From: a bacterium 210917-DFI.7.65
GTDB lineage: Bacteria; Bacillota; Clostridia; Oscillospirales; Oscillospiraceae
Assembly: GCA_020555865.1 (NCBI GenBank)
Contig: JAJCJJ010000005.1
Coordinates: 62,001-126,000, forward strand
DNA: 64,000 bases
Direction of reading: 5' to 3'
The notes under the pieces were generated by a model. That model worked only from the letters and a program-made list of their open reading frames with translations. It made no database searches and had not been told where the DNA came from. Positions 50,334-58,149 of the stretch are shown here, piece by piece. Both the position numbers and the translations under genes were made by a program. Position 1 is the stretch's first letter, and each line of letters opens with the position of its first letter.

Positions 50334-50847
50334 TCTCGCTCAACTCCTCCCGTATCATCTCCCGCGCCCGTTCCAGCCGCCGCTGCACCGTGCGCGGGGA
50401 AAGTCCCAGATGCTCCGCGATCTCCGCCGTACTCCATCCCGTGCAAACCAACTCCAGCACCGCGCCATAGGTTTTCGGCAGCTGCTGCAGGGCGGCAACC
50501 ACCCGGCCCACATCGCCCTCTGGCGCCGCCGCGCCGTCCCGTCCGGAAGTCTCCATCCACGCTTCATAGCTTTCTTCCCGTCCCCTCCGGCGCAGCAAAT
50601 TCACCGCCCGGCACTGCACGCATCGGTACAGATATCCGTCCAGGCCCTCAGTATATTTCCCGCTCAGCTCTTCGTAATGATCTGCTACATATAAGAATGC
50701 TTCATGCACCACATCTTCCGCCCACAGTTTGTTTTTCACAATACCCTGCGCTGCATGGAACACTTTGTACTTATTCCTTTCATACAGGGCTTGAAAGGCT
50801 TCCTGATCCGCTGCGCTGTTCAGCATGGACAGATATATGCCAAGCAT
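50302..50847 (-). CDS. ECF-type RNA polymerase sigma factor
   Basis: A 181-residue sigma-70 family protein of group 4. Region 2 holds NKLWAEDVVHEAFLYVADHY (core and -10 binding) and region 4 holds LPKTYGAVLELVCTGWSTAE and LGLSPRTVQRRLERAREMI (the -35 helix-turn-helix). There is no region 1.1 or 3. The start at ATG 50847 follows GGAGGTGGGAGA; the frame extends to 50877 without support. It probably drives its own promoter and that of the secreted-protein gene. Confidence 0.93.
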   Translation of the reverse strand: MLGIYLSMLNSAADQEAFQALYERNKYKVFHAAQGIVKNKLWAEDVVHEAFLYVADHYEELSGKYTEGLDGYLYRCVQCRAVNLLRRRGREESYEAWMETSGRDGAAAPEGDVGRVVAALQQLPKTYGAVLELVCTGWSTAEIAEHLGLSPRTVQRRLERAREMIREELSENDAADPGRGL

Positions 50848-50928
50848 TCTCCCACCTCCGCCTCTTTTCGCGCCCATTATAGCACAAAAAAGGAGCCGGA
50901 GAAACGCATTCTGCTTTCCCTCTATTAG

Positions 50929-50959
50929 TAATACAATTCAGAAGCCAAAAAACGACAGA
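50929..50959 (-). promoter_or_regulatory. ECF-type autoregulatory promoter of the sigma gene
   Basis: Read leftward: CTGTCGTTTTTTGGC, 8 bp, AATTGTATTA, 82 bp before ATG 50847. It is flanked by a run of A/T tracts like an UP element. The core and spacing are the same as in the element at 49447-49477. Confidence 0.72.
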
Positions 50960-51271
50960 TTTTTTTCAAAAATTTTAAAAATTTTTTCAAAACCGCGAAA
51001 ACGTGCCAAACAGCCCCGTATTTCCGATCGGTTTTGCCAATTCCCGGCTTGTTGTCCGCAGCACTTTATGCTACAATGGCTTCACTGCCCGATGCGCCGC
51101 ACCTTGTTGTGAGCCAAAAAGTACGCGCTGCACCGGGGCATAATTTTGCCGCAACTTGTCGAAAACGGCAGGAAACAATGGATTTATACACTATTTCCAC
51201 ATAGTTTTCCACAAGCCTTATGTAAACTGAATCTTGCGGAGTTGTTTGATTTTTTATGGGAGGTGCTTTCC
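50960..51271. other. Intergenic region, no gene recognised
   Basis: About 310 bp, AT-rich at the left end. It contains three DnaA-box-like 9-mers near 51183-51215 (TTATACACT, ATTTCCACA, TTTTCCACA) without other origin features. A weak rightward promoter for the short 51272 gene may lie here. Confidence 0.4.
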
Positions 51272-51370
51272 TTGAACCGCAAAACCGGAATCCGTATACT
51301 CGCCATCGCCATTGCTGTGGTGCTGGCCCTGTCGCTGCTTCTGCTGCCCCTGTCGGCCTTCGCCGCATAA
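51272..51370 (+). CDS. Possible 32-aa signal-peptide-like protein
   Basis: Thirty-two residues starting MNRKTGIR, then ILAIAIAVVLALSLLLLPLS and ending AFAA-stop. The sequence is a complete Sec signal peptide with an AFA cleavage site and nothing after it. TTG 51272 has GGGAGG 8 nt upstream, and a hairpin (51386-51408) follows the stop, so it looks like an independent small gene rather than a broken one. Confidence 0.5.
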   Translation: MNRKTGIRILAIAIAVVLALSLLLLPLSAFAA

Positions 51371-51385
51371 GCAACACTTCACGGA

Positions 51386-51408
51386 GGGGAACGGCACAGC
51401 CGTTCCCC
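51386..51408. terminator. Hairpin after the 32-aa gene
   Basis: Perfect 10-bp stem GGGGAACGGC / GCCGTTCCCC with loop ACA. No strong T-run follows, so it may be a weak terminator. Confidence 0.5.
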
Positions 51409-51498
51409 TCCATCCCTCCTGCGCAGCAAACCAGCCGTCAGGAAGCGGAACAAACATCCATCGAAACAGAAACAGACAGAGAAAGGATCATTTGAACC

Positions 51499-52470
51499 AT
51501 GCAGGAAATTCTCTTTGCCATATTCTTTTTGGCCATCGGCTTTGTGCTGCTGATCAAGGGCGCCGACTTTTTTGTGGACGGCAGCTCCGCCGTGGCCAAG
51601 CTGCTGCGGGTGCCCCCCATCATCATCGGCCTGACCGTGGTGGCCATGGGGACAAGCCTGCCTGAACTGGCCGTCAGCGTCACTGCGGCCATGTCGGGCA
51701 ACAATGCCCTAGCCGTCAGCAACGTCGTCGGCTCCAATATTTTCAATCTGATGGTGGTGTGCGGCATGTGCGCCGTGTTCACCCCCCTGGCCATCCAGCG
51801 GGATTCGCTGACCAAAGAATTCCCCTTTTCCATTTTTTGCGGCGTTCTGCTGCTGGCTCTGGGGTATGCCGGCATGGTCGTGGGGTTTCTGGACGGCGTA
51901 GTGCTGCTGGCACTGTTTGCAGTGTATATGATCGTCATGGTACGCACCGCATTGAAGGCCCGCGCCGGCGGCAATACATCCGTGGCCGCGGAGGAAGCCG
52001 CCATGGCGCAGGATATCCGTCCCCTGCCGCTGTGGGAGTGTATTCTGTTTATTGCAGGCGGTCTGGTGGCCATCAAGTTCGGCGGCGATTTCGTGGTGGA
52101 CGGCGCGACCACCGTGGCCGCCGCCCTGGGCCTGAGCCAGAACCTGATCGGGCTGACCATCGTCGCCGTCGGCACCAGCCTGCCCGAACTGGTCACCTCG
52201 ATTGTGGCTGCACGGAAGAAAGAGCTGGATATGGCGCTGGGAAATGTAATTGGCTCCAATATTTTCAATATCCTTCTGATTTTGGGCCTGGCCGCTGTAA
52301 TCAGCCCGGTCACATTTATTTTTGAAAACATGATTGACATTGTCCTGCTCACCGCCATGAGCCTGCTCGTATGGATTTTCGGCTGGACCCGGCAGCGGCT
52401 CTGCCGTACTGAAGGCATGGTAATGCTGGCCATTTACGCAGTTTATCTCGTTTATATCTGCATTCGCTGA
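51499..52470 (+). CDS. Calcium/sodium antiporter (YrbG/NCX family)
   Basis: A 323-residue cation exchanger with ten TM segments in two inverted repeats. Each repeat has the alpha-motif: GLTVVAMGTSLPELAVSVTA (residues about 44-63) with VVGSNIFNLMVV, and GLTIVAVGTSLPELVTSIVA (about 220) with VIGSNIFNILLI. The Glu of each PEL and the Ser/Asn of GSN form the ion site. An acidic loop between the halves carries AAEEAAMAQD. It exports Ca2+ in exchange for Na+. Likely monocistronic. Confidence 0.95.
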   Translation: MQEILFAIFFLAIGFVLLIKGADFFVDGSSAVAKLLRVPPIIIGLTVVAMGTSLPELAVSVTAAMSGNNALAVSNVVGSNIFNLMVVCGMCAVFTPLAIQRDSLTKEFPFSIFCGVLLLALGYAGMVVGFLDGVVLLALFAVYMIVMVRTALKARAGGNTSVAAEEAAMAQDIRPLPLWECILFIAGGLVAIKFGGDFVVDGATTVAAALGLSQNLIGLTIVAVGTSLPELVTSIVAARKKELDMALGNVIGSNIFNILLILGLAAVISPVTFIFENMIDIVLLTAMSLLVWIFGWTRQRLCRTEGMVMLAIYAVYLVYICIR

Positions 52471-52487
52471 ATCGCTCCACTCCATCG

Positions 52488-52516
52488 CCCCGCAGTTTCA
52501 CAGCAGCTGCGGGGCG
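52488..52516. terminator. Hairpin downstream of the exchanger gene
   Basis: Stem GCCCCGCAG / CTGCGGGGC with an 11-base loop, 18 bp past the stop. There is no T-run, so it is a weak call. Confidence 0.45.
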
Positions 52517-52575
52517 TATGCCCGCCTGCGCTGCAGAGCGGCACCGGCCCGGACAAAACTGGGAAAAAATAGTCC

Positions 52576-52604
52576 TTGCATTTTTATCGGATGGATGGTA
52601 CGAT
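52576..52604 (+). promoter_or_regulatory. Promoter of pyrBI
   Basis: TTGCAT (52576-52581), 17-bp spacer, TACGAT (52599-52604), 28 bp before ATG 52633 with GAAAGGGTGG in between. The leader is too short for an attenuator or a PyrR-type structure. Confidence 0.65.
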
Positions 52605-52632
52605 TGAAAAAATTTGAAAGGGTGGTCAAACT

Positions 52633-53550
52633 ATGAAACATCTGCTCAGTCCTCTGGACCTGTCCGTTCCGGAGATCGATCAGCTGATCGCCGTAGCCGA
52701 GGACATTGAAAAGAACCCCAAAAAATACAGCCATATTTGCGACGGCAAAAAGCTGGCTACTTGTTTTTATGAACCGAGTACACGGACCCGCCTGAGTTTT
52801 GAAGCTGCTATGCTCAATCTGGGCGGGAGCGTACTCGGTTTTTCCAGCGCCGATTCCAGTTCCGCCGCCAAGGGCGAAAGCGTGTCCGACACGGCCCGTG
52901 TGATCGGCTGCTATGCTGACATCATTGCCATGCGCCACCCCAAGGAGGGCGCGCCTATGGTGGCCTCCCTCTCCTCACCAGTGCCCATCATCAACGCCGG
53001 CGACGGCGGCCACCAGCATCCCACGCAGACGCTGACGGACCTTTTGACCATCCACGCCGAAAAAGGCCGGCTCAGCGGCCTGACCATCGGGCTGTGCGGC
53101 GACCTCAAGTTCGGCCGCACAGTGCACTCCCTGATCACCGCCCTGGCCCGCTACGAGAACATTCGCTTTTTCCTCATCTCTCCGGATGAACTTCGCATCC
53201 CCGACTTTGTCCGCGAAGAGGTGCTCGAAGCCAACCACATTCCCTACAAGGAATGCGACGCCTTGGACGGCGCATTGCCCAAACTGGACATCCTGTACAT
53301 GACCCGGGTGCAGAAAGAGCGCTTTTTCAACGAGGAAGATTATATCCGCCTGAAAAACCATTACATCCTGGACAGCGAAAAAATGAAACTGGCTAAAGAG
53401 GATATGATTGTGATGCACCCCCTGCCCCGGGTGAACGAAATTTCCGTGGACGTGGATACCGACGCGCGCGCCATTTACTTCAAACAGGCGCAGTACGGCG
53501 TTTACATCCGCATGGCGCTCATCATGAAACTTTTGGGATTGGAGGCTTAA
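52633..53550 (+). CDS. pyrB: Aspartate carbamoyltransferase catalytic subunit
   Basis: PyrB joins carbamoyl phosphate and aspartate, the first committed step of pyrimidine synthesis. The 305 residues include the carbamoyl-phosphate site [16 protein letters not shown] near 51, the Asp-binding [15 protein letters not shown] near 83, [19 protein letters not shown] near 130 and [10 protein letters not shown] near 265. Full length. It is followed 4 bp later by pyrI, so the enzyme is the regulated PyrB-PyrI dodecamer type rather than the Bacillus trimer. Confidence 0.97.
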   Translation: MKHLLSPLDLSVPEIDQLIAVAEDIEKNPKKYSHICDGKKLATCFYEPSTRTRLSFEAAMLNLGGSVLGFSSADSSSAAKGESVSDTARVIGCYADIIAMRHPKEGAPMVASLSSPVPIINAGDGGHQHPTQTLTDLLTIHAEKGRLSGLTIGLCGDLKFGRTVHSLITALARYENIRFFLISPDELRIPDFVREEVLEANHIPYKECDALDGALPKLDILYMTRVQKERFFNEEDYIRLKNHYILDSEKMKLAKEDMIVMHPLPRVNEISVDVDTDARAIYFKQAQYGVYIRMALIMKLLGLEA

Positions 53551-53554
53551 CGTT

Positions 53555-53971
53555 ATGTTGAATATCAGCGGAATCGAAGAAGGCTACGTCATTGACCACA
53601 TCCGCGCGGGCTCCTGCATGAAAATCTATGACGCGCTGAATCTGGACAAGTGCGAGGGCGAAGTGGCAATTATCAAAAACGCCAAAAGCGGCAAGCTGGG
53701 CAAAAAAGATATCATCAAAATTGAAGGGCTGGTGCCCTTGGATCTGGAGTTGCTGGGCTTTCTGGACGACAACATCACCGTGGACATTATCAAAAACAAC
53801 AAGATCATCGAAAAGAAAAGCTTATCGCTGCCGGATAAAATCACCGGCGTAGCAGTATGCAGAAATCCCCGCTGCATCACCTCCATCGAGCAGGGACTGA
53901 AGCAGACTTTCATCCTCTCCGACCGGAAACGGCATATATACCGCTGCATGTACTGCGAAGAACGGCTTTGA
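53555..53971 (+). CDS. pyrI: Aspartate carbamoyltransferase regulatory subunit
   Basis: A 138-residue PyrI. The N-terminal allosteric domain binds ATP/CTP (GYVIDHIRAGSCMKIYDAL, NAKSGKLGKKDIIKIEG). The C-terminal zinc domain has four Cys in CRNPRC and CMYC, which contact PyrB. It is shorter than E. coli PyrI (153) but has all zinc ligands. Together with PyrB it should make the enzyme sensitive to pyrimidine nucleotides. Confidence 0.96.
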   Translation: MLNISGIEEGYVIDHIRAGSCMKIYDALNLDKCEGEVAIIKNAKSGKLGKKDIIKIEGLVPLDLELLGFLDDNITVDIIKNNKIIEKKSLSLPDKITGVAVCRNPRCITSIEQGLKQTFILSDRKRHIYRCMYCEERL

Positions 53972-53993
53972 GCAGACAGCAGGAAAAAGCACG

Positions 53994-54030
53994 TTCTGCG
54001 CCGAAAGGGCACAGAACGCGCTTTTTTGCT
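53994..54030. terminator. Bidirectional terminator between pyrBI and argF
   Basis: Stem AAAAGC(A)CGTTCTG / CAGAACG(C)GCTTTT with a 13-base loop and TTTT on the rightward side. It faces the argF stop at 54033. Confidence 0.82.
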
Positions 54031-54032
54031 TT

Positions 54033-55022
54033 TTATGCTCCCAGTGTAGCCGCCATCACAGCCTTAATGGTGTGCATCCGGTTTTCCGCCTCATCAAAGA
54101 CGATAGACTGTTCCGACTCGAACACCTCATCGGTGACCTCCATCGCCTCACGGCCGAATTTCTGCCCCATTTCTTTTCCCACAGTGGTTTTCCAGTCATG
54201 GAACGCGGGCAGGCAGTGCATGAAGCGGCACTGAGATCCGGCGTTGTCCATCAGCGCGCGGTTTACTTGATAGGGCGCCAGCGCCGCGATGCGCTCAGCC
54301 CACACCTCCGCCGGCTCGCCCATGGACACCCACACGTCGGTGTAGATCACGTCCGCGCCGCGCGTGGCCTCCATGGGATCCTCTAAGAAACGCAGCTGCG
54401 CGCCGCTTTCGGCGGCAAAACCGCGGCACTGTTCGATGAGCTTTTCCTCCGGGAAATAGGCCCTGGGCGCACAGGCCGTAAAGTTCACACCCATTTTCGC
54501 ACAGCCCACCATCAGGGAATTGCCCATATTGTAGCGGGCGTCGCCCATATAGACGAAATTCAGGCCCGCAAGCTTCCCGAAATGCTCCCGCATCGTGAGA
54601 AAATCCGCCAGGATCTGAGTGGGATGGGCCTCATTGGTCAGGCCGTTCCACACGGGCACGCCGGCATATCGACCAAGCTCTTCCACGATTTCCTGCCCAA
54701 AACCCCGGTACTCGATGCCGTCAAACATCCGTCCCAGCACCCGAGCTGTGTCGGCAATGCTCTCTTTTTTCCCGATCTGAGAACCGGAGGGATCGAGATA
54801 CGTCGCCCCCATACCCAGATCATGGGCTGCCACTTCAAAGGCGCAGCGGGTTCGAGTGCTGGTTTTTTCAAAAATCAGCGCAATATTTTTGCCCCACAGC
54901 GTATCGTGGGCCACGCCTTTTTTCTTTTTGGCTTTCAGCTCTGCCGCCAAATCAATAAGCCCGCCAATCTCCTCAGGCGTGAAATCCAGCAGTTTCAAAA
55001 AGTTTCTGTGTTTCAGATCCAT
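54033..55022 (-). CDS. argF: Ornithine carbamoyltransferase
   Basis: A 329-residue enzyme that makes citrulline from ornithine and carbamoyl phosphate, or runs in reverse in arginine breakdown. It has the STRTR carbamoyl-phosphate motif ([17 protein letters not shown] near 55), [12 protein letters not shown] near 133, DVWVSMGE near 233 (ornithine site) and [12 protein letters not shown] near 272. The start at ATG 55022 follows AGGAGG 9 nt upstream. It lies in an operon behind thrH. Other arg genes are absent nearby, so an anabolic or catabolic role cannot be decided. Confidence 0.95.
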   Translation of the reverse strand: MDLKHRNFLKLLDFTPEEIGGLIDLAAELKAKKKKGVAHDTLWGKNIALIFEKTSTRTRCAFEVAAHDLGMGATYLDPSGSQIGKKESIADTARVLGRMFDGIEYRGFGQEIVEELGRYAGVPVWNGLTNEAHPTQILADFLTMREHFGKLAGLNFVYMGDARYNMGNSLMVGCAKMGVNFTACAPRAYFPEEKLIEQCRGFAAESGAQLRFLEDPMEATRGADVIYTDVWVSMGEPAEVWAERIAALAPYQVNRALMDNAGSQCRFMHCLPAFHDWKTTVGKEMGQKFGREAMEVTDEVFESEQSIVFDEAENRMHTIKAVMAATLGA

Positions 55023-55054
55023 TGCGGTGTTCCTCCTGTGTTGTTTCTCTCTTG

Positions 55055-55654
55055 TCACAGCGCCCGCCGGATAGCCTCCAGCAGGTCTGCAAAGGTCTCG
55101 TACGCCGGCAACTCCGGATGATCCCGGCGGATCTGCTCCGTGCTGCGGAACAAAAAGCCCGCCTTACTGGCGCGGATCATGTCCAGATCGTTGTAGCTGT
55201 CCCCGGCGGCGATGGTATCGTAGCCCATGGACTGCAGGGCCTTCACGGTGGTGAGCTTGGAGTGCTCACAGCGCATGTGAAACCCGGTGATCGCGCCCCC
55301 CGGCGCCACTTCCAACGCGTTGCACAGCAACGTGGGCCAGCCCAGCTTGGCCATCAGCGGTCTGGCGAATTCTTCAAAGGTGTCGCTGAGGATCACGACC
55401 TGCGTCAACGCGCGCAGTTCATCCAGAAATTCTTTGGCCCCAGGCAGCGGGTCAATGTTTGCAATGGTGGTCTGGATCTCCTGCAGCCCCAGGCCGTGCT
55501 CCTTCAAAATACCCAAGCGCCAGCGCATCAACTTGTCGTAATCCGGTTCGTCCCGGGTGGTACGCTTGAGTTCAGGGATGCCGCTCTCAGCGGCAAAGGC
55601 GACCCAGATTTCAGGTACCAGGACACCCTCCATATCCAGGCAAACAATATTCAT
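55055..55654 (-). CDS. thrH: ThrH-type phosphoserine phosphatase/homoserine phosphotransferase
   Basis: A 199-residue HAD phosphatase of the ThrH type, which can move phosphate from phosphoserine to homoserine. The HAD motifs are [16 protein letters not shown] (motif I, D-x-E variant typical of ThrH), LSDTFEEFA near 92 (motif II) and [12 protein letters not shown] near 150 (motifs III/IV). Full length. ATG 55654 has CAGGAGGG. It leads the operon with argF 32 bp downstream, an unusual partnership. Confidence 0.9.
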   Translation of the reverse strand: MNIVCLDMEGVLVPEIWVAFAAESGIPELKRTTRDEPDYDKLMRWRLGILKEHGLGLQEIQTTIANIDPLPGAKEFLDELRALTQVVILSDTFEEFARPLMAKLGWPTLLCNALEVAPGGAITGFHMRCEHSKLTTVKALQSMGYDTIAAGDSYNDLDMIRASKAGFLFRSTEQIRRDHPELPAYETFADLLEAIRRAL

Positions 55655-55714
55655 GGCGCGACCCTCCTGTCATTTTGGTTTTCTATGCTTTAACGCAATA
55701 AATTTTCTGTGCGT

Positions 55715-55744
55715 ATTATAGCACAGTTCCACCGCCGCGCACAA
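55715..55744 (-). promoter_or_regulatory. Promoter of thrH-argF
   Basis: Read leftward: TTGTGC (55744-55739), 18-bp spacer, TATAAT (55720-55715). Confidence 0.7.
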
Positions 55745-56087
55745 TAGCCGTTTTTCCTTTGCCGTACAGCCTTGATAGAAACGCCCTTTTGTGAGAATTA
55801 TGGAATACTGATACCGTGCCGCCATCATACCAGCAGCGGCAACTTGGGGCTGAAAAACAAGGGAAATTTTTTCGATGCCGGCATGGGCTTCAAAGCTCCG
55901 GCCGGCTGAGACGCTGGAAGACAGCGCAGCGGAACAGCCCCCTGCTCCGCTCCCGGCACGAAGTCGATTGCTGTTATAGATTTTTCCTGAAAATGGGAAG
56001 TGCAGCAATCCATCCCCCAATATAACACGAAGCAGAGCCTCTGTATATGAAATACATCTGCATTTGAAAAAATTTATTTCCCGGTAC
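55745..56087. other. Intergenic region without a recognised gene
   Basis: About 340 bp between divergent units. It includes a hairpin AGCGGA(A)CAG-CCCC-CTG(C)TCCGCT near 55928-55951. Overlapping open frames on both strands lack ribosome sites and family features. The right end becomes AT-rich toward the ferredoxin-operon promoter. Confidence 0.45.
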
Positions 56088-56130
56088 TTGACATTCTCCC
56101 ATATATTAAGTATATTAGAAATATCTTAAT
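56088..56130 (+). promoter_or_regulatory. Promoter and ArsR-type operator of the ferredoxin operon
   Basis: TTGACA (56088-56093), 17-bp spacer, TATATT (56111-56116). A 12-2-12 imperfect palindrome, ATTAAGTATATT-AG-AAATATCTTAAT (56105-56130), covers the -10. This layout and size match ArsR/SmtB operators, and an ArsR gene is the third cistron. Confidence 0.8.
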
Positions 56131-56149
56131 TACTCGTTCTGGAGGTCTT

Positions 56150-56356
56150 ATGCCAAACCGATTCAAACTTGCTGAAATTGGATCCGAATGCGTTGCCTGC
56201 GGATGCTGCGTCCGCGTGTGTCCCCGGGGCGCAGTCCAGGTCCTTTGGGGTATACGCGCTCAAGCCGACCCGGAAAAATGTATTGGCTGCGGGAAATGTG
56301 CAAGAACATGCCCGGCTGCTGTGATTGAAATGATTGAACGGGGGGCTGCACAGTGA
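56150..56356 (+). CDS. Ferredoxin-like 2x[4Fe-4S] protein
   Basis: A 68-residue protein with two CxxCxxCxxxCP motifs: CVACGCCVRVCPRGAVQV and CIGCGKCARTCPAAVIEM, enough for two [4Fe-4S] clusters. The N-terminal MPNRFKLAEIG is a short extension. Electron carrier. ATG 56150 has GGAGG. The stop overlaps the GTG of the next gene by 4 bp. First gene of an ArsR-controlled operon whose other members are also iron-sulphur proteins. Confidence 0.92.
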   Translation: MPNRFKLAEIGSECVACGCCVRVCPRGAVQVLWGIRAQADPEKCIGCGKCARTCPAAVIEMIERGAAQ

Positions 56357-56985
56357 AAAAACGGAAATGGTCCAATTATCTTTGGGTGGTTGAGCTGCTT
56401 TACCTTTGTTTGGGACTGTTTAACATTTTATTTGCATGGCTGGGGATGCTGTTTTTTACCATTCCGCTGCTGGTCGCCGTATTCGGCGGCAGTAAAGCCT
56501 ACTGCAATCGATACTGCGGACGCGGCCAGCTGCTGGGCATACTGGGCGAAAAGCTGAAATTGTCACGAAACACACCGCCGCCTAAATTTTTGCGGAGCCG
56601 GTGGTTCCGCTACGGCTTCCTGGCCTTTTTCATGGTGATGTTCGGCCGGATGCTGTTCGCCACATATCAAGTGTTTACAGGCGCGCCTCTTTCACAGACG
56701 GTAACGCTCCTGTGGACATTCAAACTGCCCTGGCAGTGGGCAGATGTCAGTTTGGCAGCTCCCTGGGCTGCGCAGTTTGCATTTGGTTTTTTCAGTGTCA
56801 TGCTCACTTCCACCGTGCTGGGGATCGCCACAATGGTGTTGTTCCGTCCCAGATCCTGGTGCGTTTACTGCCCGATGGGAACCATGACGCAGGGAATCTG
56901 CGCACAAAGAAACAGAAAGAAGGCAAATCTCTATGGAAGAACAGGCCAAAAAAATTGCGGAGCTTCTGAAACTGCTGGCCAATGA
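56353..56985 (+). CDS. NapH/CcoG-like membrane iron-sulphur protein
   Basis: A 210-residue membrane protein with four hydrophobic segments. Cys motifs flank the TM parts: KAYCNRYCGRGQLLG near residue 50 and RSWCVYCPMGTMTQGIC near 170. The pattern resembles NapH/MauN-type proteins (12_5 ferredoxin-like domain), which pass electrons between quinol and soluble iron-sulphur proteins. It is shorter than classical NapH and lacks the C-terminal double ferredoxin, which here may be supplied by the separate small ferredoxins. GTG 56353 overlaps the preceding gene; its end overlaps arsR by 53 bp. Confidence 0.83.
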   Translation: MKKRKWSNYLWVVELLYLCLGLFNILFAWLGMLFFTIPLLVAVFGGSKAYCNRYCGRGQLLGILGEKLKLSRNTPPPKFLRSRWFRYGFLAFFMVMFGRMLFATYQVFTGAPLSQTVTLLWTFKLPWQWADVSLAAPWAAQFAFGFFSVMLTSTVLGIATMVLFRPRSWCVYCPMGTMTQGICAQRNRKKANLYGRTGQKNCGASETAGQ

Positions 56986-57235
56986 ACACCGGCTATTGAT
57001 TTTATGCGCGCTGATCCAGGGGAAACTCACTGTGGGGGAAATTCATAAGCACGCCCCCAATATTACCGCCTCTGCCTTGTCTCAGCACCTGAATCAACTG
57101 AGAACCGCCGGAATCCTTTCCTCTGAGAAACAGGGAATGAACGTAATATACTGGATCCGAGACGAACGGGTCATCGCTCTGATGGCGTCTATCAAAGAGC
57201 AATACTGCAAATCAGAAAGTGGTGCAACAATATGA
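56933..57235 (+). CDS. ArsR/SmtB-family regulator
   Basis: A 100-residue winged-helix repressor. KIAELLKLLANEHRLLILCA is the N-terminal helix and dimer part, ITASALSQHLNQLRTAGILS the recognition helix and SSEKQGMNVIYWIRDERVI the wing. The metal-site motif ELCVCDL is absent; single Cys residues at about 25 and 90 remain, so sensing may use Cys redox state, another metal geometry or no ligand. It is placed inside the operon and most likely represses from the 56105-56130 palindrome. Confidence 0.92.
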   Translation: MEEQAKKIAELLKLLANEHRLLILCALIQGKLTVGEIHKHAPNITASALSQHLNQLRTAGILSSEKQGMNVIYWIRDERVIALMASIKEQYCKSESGATI

Positions 57236-57420
57236 AAATTATCGTAAATCCGCAGAAATGTCCGCAAAATCACTCGTGCCCGTCCATCGCGGTTTGTCCT
57301 AAAAACGCCATTACTCAGCGGGACATCCGCTCCCTCCCCATGATTGACGACGCAAAATGTATTGTCTGCGGAAAATGCATTCGGTTCTGCCCGAAAAACG
57401 CGTTTGAAAAAGTACCTTAA
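57232..57420 (+). CDS. Ferredoxin-like [4Fe-4S] protein
   Basis: A 62-residue protein with one complete cluster motif, CIVCGKCIRFCPKNAFE, and an N-terminal modified set, CPQNHSCPSIAVCPKNAI, in which spacing is C-x5-C-x5-C. The first site may hold a cluster with different geometry. It starts at ATG 57232, overlapping the arsR stop by 4 bp, and ends the operon. A product that cannot bind two normal clusters would differ from the first ferredoxin in this operon. Confidence 0.87.
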   Translation: MKIIVNPQKCPQNHSCPSIAVCPKNAITQRDIRSLPMIDDAKCIVCGKCIRFCPKNAFEKVP

Positions 57421-57519
57421 ACATCCCTGCAACCAGTGGGCCGTCCCTCGTTTTCCTGTCTCAGTTTCTCATCACGATGCAAAACGCCGTTGCCCGCACC
57501 ATCCACAAAATATATAACG

Positions 57520-57554
57520 AAAGCCAGACGAACAATTGGTGTTCGTCTGGCTTT
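57520..57554 (-). terminator. Terminator of tRNA-Ala
   Basis: Perfect 14-bp stem AAAGCCAGACGAAC / GTTCGTCTGGCTTT with a 7-base loop, starting 4 bp after the tRNA 3' end. It lies 100 bp beyond the ferredoxin operon and may also end that. Confidence 0.85.
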
Positions 57555-57558
57555 CGTC

Positions 57559-57635
57559 TGGTGGACCCGAAGGGGATCGAACCCTCGAACCTCACGGATG
57601 CGAACCGTGCGCTCTCCCAGCTGAGCTACGGGCCC
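57559..57635 (-). tRNA. tRNA-Ala (anticodon CGC)
   Basis: Read leftward from 57635: acceptor GGGCCCG / CGGGTCC containing the G3-U70 pair that identifies tRNA-Ala, D-arm GCTCAGCTGGGAGAGC, anticodon arm CACGGTTCGCATCCGTG with anticodon CGC, T-arm CGAGGGTTCGATCCCTT and encoded CCA. Confidence 0.96.
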
Positions 57636-57657
57636 TTATTCATATCAAGCGTTTGAT

Positions 57658-57686
57658 AGTATATCACGCGACGGGATGGTTGTCAA
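57658..57686 (-). promoter_or_regulatory. Promoter of tRNA-Ala
   Basis: Read leftward: TTGACA (57686-57681), 17-bp spacer, TATACT (57663-57658). Confidence 0.87.
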
Positions 57687-57750
57687 GGCAGCGGGAGCCT
57701 TTTCCGCAAAAAAACTGCAAATAGGCCCCCGCTTCGTCTCCATCGCCCTT

Positions 57751-58107
57751 TTACAGGCCAAAGCCGCCCAGATTCAAGCCGCCGGCCGCCTTATTGACTG
57801 CATTTTCCATGGCCTCATCCGCCTGACGCAATGCCTCATTGACAGCCGAAATTACCAGATCCTGAAGCATCTCCACATCCTCGGGATCCACTGCTTCGGG
57901 CTTGATGGCAATGCCCGTCATTTCTTTTTTCCCGTTCACCGTGGCGCTGACCGCGCCGCCGCCAACGGAAGCAGTAAATACCTGGGCCTCCACAGCCTCC
58001 TGGGCTTCCTTCACATCCTGCTGCATTTTCATAATTTTCTGCTGCATCTGCTGTTGCTGGCGCATCATGTTGCCGCCACCGAATCCGCCTTTAAATCCCT
58101 TTGCCAT
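57751..58107 (-). CDS. ybaB: YbaB/EbfC nucleoid-associated protein
   Basis: A 118-residue dimeric DNA-binding protein. It begins with a Gly-rich start, then RQQQQMQQKIMKMQQDVKEA as the N-terminal helix, VGGGAVSATVNGKKEMTGIA as the central sheet and the closing helix MLQDLVISAVNEALRQADEAM. It matches the family in length and order and follows dnaX by 42 bp, as in most bacteria. recR, the usual third member, is not next; tRNA-Ala follows instead. Confidence 0.95.
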   Translation of the reverse strand: MAKGFKGGFGGGNMMRQQQQMQQKIMKMQQDVKEAQEAVEAQVFTASVGGGAVSATVNGKKEMTGIAIKPEAVDPEDVEMLQDLVISAVNEALRQADEAMENAVNKAAGGLNLGGFGL

Positions 58108-58149
58108 TTCGCATTTCCCTCACTTTATCCTGTTATTGTATCATCATGA

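Noticed and set aside
51183..51215. Three DnaA-box-like 9-mers
   Set aside because: None is a perfect TTATNCACA, and there is no dnaA, dnaN or AT-rich unwinding element nearby, so an origin is not supported.
55816..56028. Overlapping open frames on both strands in the thrH-ferredoxin gap
   Set aside because: Neither has a ribosome site or recognisable features; probably non-coding.
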